Below, piece after piece: positions 63,335 to 64,000 of a stretch of 64,000 nucleotides of DNA. Each line of letters begins with the position of its first letter. Position 1 is the stretch's first letter. Made by a program: the position numbers and the translations under genes. The notes under the pieces are model-generated. The model had not been told where the DNA came from and made no database searches. It saw only the letters and a program-made list of their open reading frames with translations. Origin of the DNA: Ancylobacter polymorphus (GTDB taxonomy: Bacteria; Pseudomonadota; Alphaproteobacteria; Rhizobiales; Xanthobacteraceae); contig NZ_JAUSUI010000007.1 of the NCBI RefSeq assembly GCF_030813495.1, positions 1-64,000 of the forward strand. Direction: 5' to 3'.

Positions 63335-64000
63335 TCAGCCGGCGGAAAGGCCGAGCTGCTGCAGCGAGGGGCGCGCGCTCATGCGCGCCCACCACTGCGC
63401 AAGACCGGGATGGCCGGCGAGCAGCGCCGCGCCTTCGGGCGCCTGCCTGACATAGAAGACCATCGGCGCGAGATGGAGATCGGCAAGGCTTAGCCGGGGG
63501 CCGGTGAGAAACGGCGCGCCATTCATGAGGGCCGCAAGGGACGCGAGACAGACATCCGCCTCGGCGAGCGCGGCGGCAAGGCGGGCCTCATCGGTCGGCT
63601 CGCCCTGCGCGGGCTTTTCCACCCGCTCGACATAGATCCCCCAGACCAGCGGACGGTAGGCATAGGCATCGGCGAGGCTGATGATCTGGTTGGCGCGGGC
63701 CCGCGCCCTCACCTCGCTGGGCAGGAGGCCAGGGCCCTCGAAGGCCTCATTGACATAGCGGGTGATGGCGCCGGTCTCGAAGAGGCGGAACCCGTCATGC
63801 TCGAAGGCGGGAATCCGGCCGAAAGGGTGGCGCGCGCGATAGGAGGGCGGCACGCCTTCCGGCGCGAAGGGATCGACCGGCACCAGCTCGTGGTCGACGC
63901 CCTTCTCGATCAGCGTCAGGCGGACGATGCGGACATAGACGCTGTCCGCCGTGCCGAACACGCGGGGGAGCTCGGCCGGTGCGTCGTCCGGGCCGGTCAC
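63335..64000 (-). CDS. Glutathione S-transferase family protein (start at the window edge)
   Basis: At least 221 residues of a GST. The thioredoxin-fold N domain contains RIPAFEHDGFRLFETGAITRYV, the glutathione-binding segment with the cis-Pro and ETGAI loop, and the helical C domain has FLTGPRLSLADLHLAPMV. A GTG codon coincides with the window edge, so the true start may be further right. The stop lies 90 bases before the rhomboid ATG. Confidence 0.88.
   Translation of the reverse strand: MTGPDDAPAELPRVFGTADSVYVRIVRLTLIEKGVDHELVPVDPFAPEGVPPSYRARHPFGRIPAFEHDGFRLFETGAITRYVNEAFEGPGLLPSEVRARARANQIISLADAYAYRPLVWGIYVERVEKPAQGEPTDEARLAAALAEADVCLASLAALMNGAPFLTGPRLSLADLHLAPMVFYVRQAPEGAALLAGHPGLAQWWARMSARPSLQQLGLSAG

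Overview
This 64 kb window is chromosomal DNA from a high-GC alphaproteobacterium. The gene repertoire points to Hyphomicrobiales, and by general feel to a Xanthobacteraceae-like organism such as Starkeya, Ancylobacter or Xanthobacter (inference). The evidence is the F1-only atpHAGDC operon, DUF2794 and DUF1223 genes beside acnA, divergent argH/tlpA, metXW, a chorismate mutase-hisC-tyrC cluster, and rhizobial-type palindromic intergenic repeats. Most of it is housekeeping DNA with dense, often overlapping genes. No phage, transposase, rRNA or CRISPR array was seen.

Layout. 0-3.3 kb: the 5' end of nadD (minus strand), a C25G32 homopolymer palindrome, proB without proA, and a strikingly AT-rich OLD-type ATPase/TOPRIM gene that looks acquired. 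3.3-8.8 kb: a secreted serine hydrolase and a four-gene PotDABC-like spermidine/putrescine-type ABC transporter. 9.1-21.7 kb: a complete selenocysteine locus. One minus-strand operon carries fdhA (with an in-frame UGA and SECIS hairpin), fdhB, fdhI, fdhE, selA, selB and tRNA-Sec (selC). selD lies just beyond the operon on the other strand, after a TlpA-like redoxin and a Tat-exported transglutaminase-fold protein. 21.8-26.9 kb: larA-larC-larE-larB, a nickel-pincer-cofactor set, followed by an NAD-dependent epimerase/reductase. 27-29.4 kb: the agmatine-to-putrescine genes (aguA, aguB) and a DUF2794 gene. 29.5-33.6 kb: a candidate structured RNA with its own terminator, DUF1223 and aconitase. 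33.8-41.6 kb: ccmAB, atpHAGDC, tenA, infA. 41.7-49.3 kb: DEAD-box helicase, methyltransferase, metWX, chorismate mutase-hisC-tyrC. 49.4-64 kb: VOC/YafY pair, mmsA with a divergent LysR gene, a MerR-controlled Zn/Cd ATPase, argH, tlpA, transporter, hbd-etfA-etfB, rhomboid protease and a GST.

How the genes work together. The minus-strand Sec operon supplies a respiratory, periplasm-facing formate dehydrogenase together with its FdhE maturation factor and all the Sec decoding machinery. The divergent selD supplies selenophosphate. The neighbouring lar genes build a second unusual cofactor, the nickel-pincer nucleotide. Polyamine import (4.5-8.8 kb) and agmatine conversion to putrescine (27-29 kb) may be functionally linked.

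The points most worth a second look are: (1) the selC tRNA gene lies wholly inside the 3' end of the selB reading frame; (2) a palindromic intergenic-type repeat is inserted in frame into the His-rich linker of larC; (3) an uncharacterised structured RNA candidate at about 29.6 kb; (4) the AT-rich OLD-like gene that takes the place where proA might be expected; (5) the homopolymer palindrome between nadD and proB, which may be an assembly artefact.
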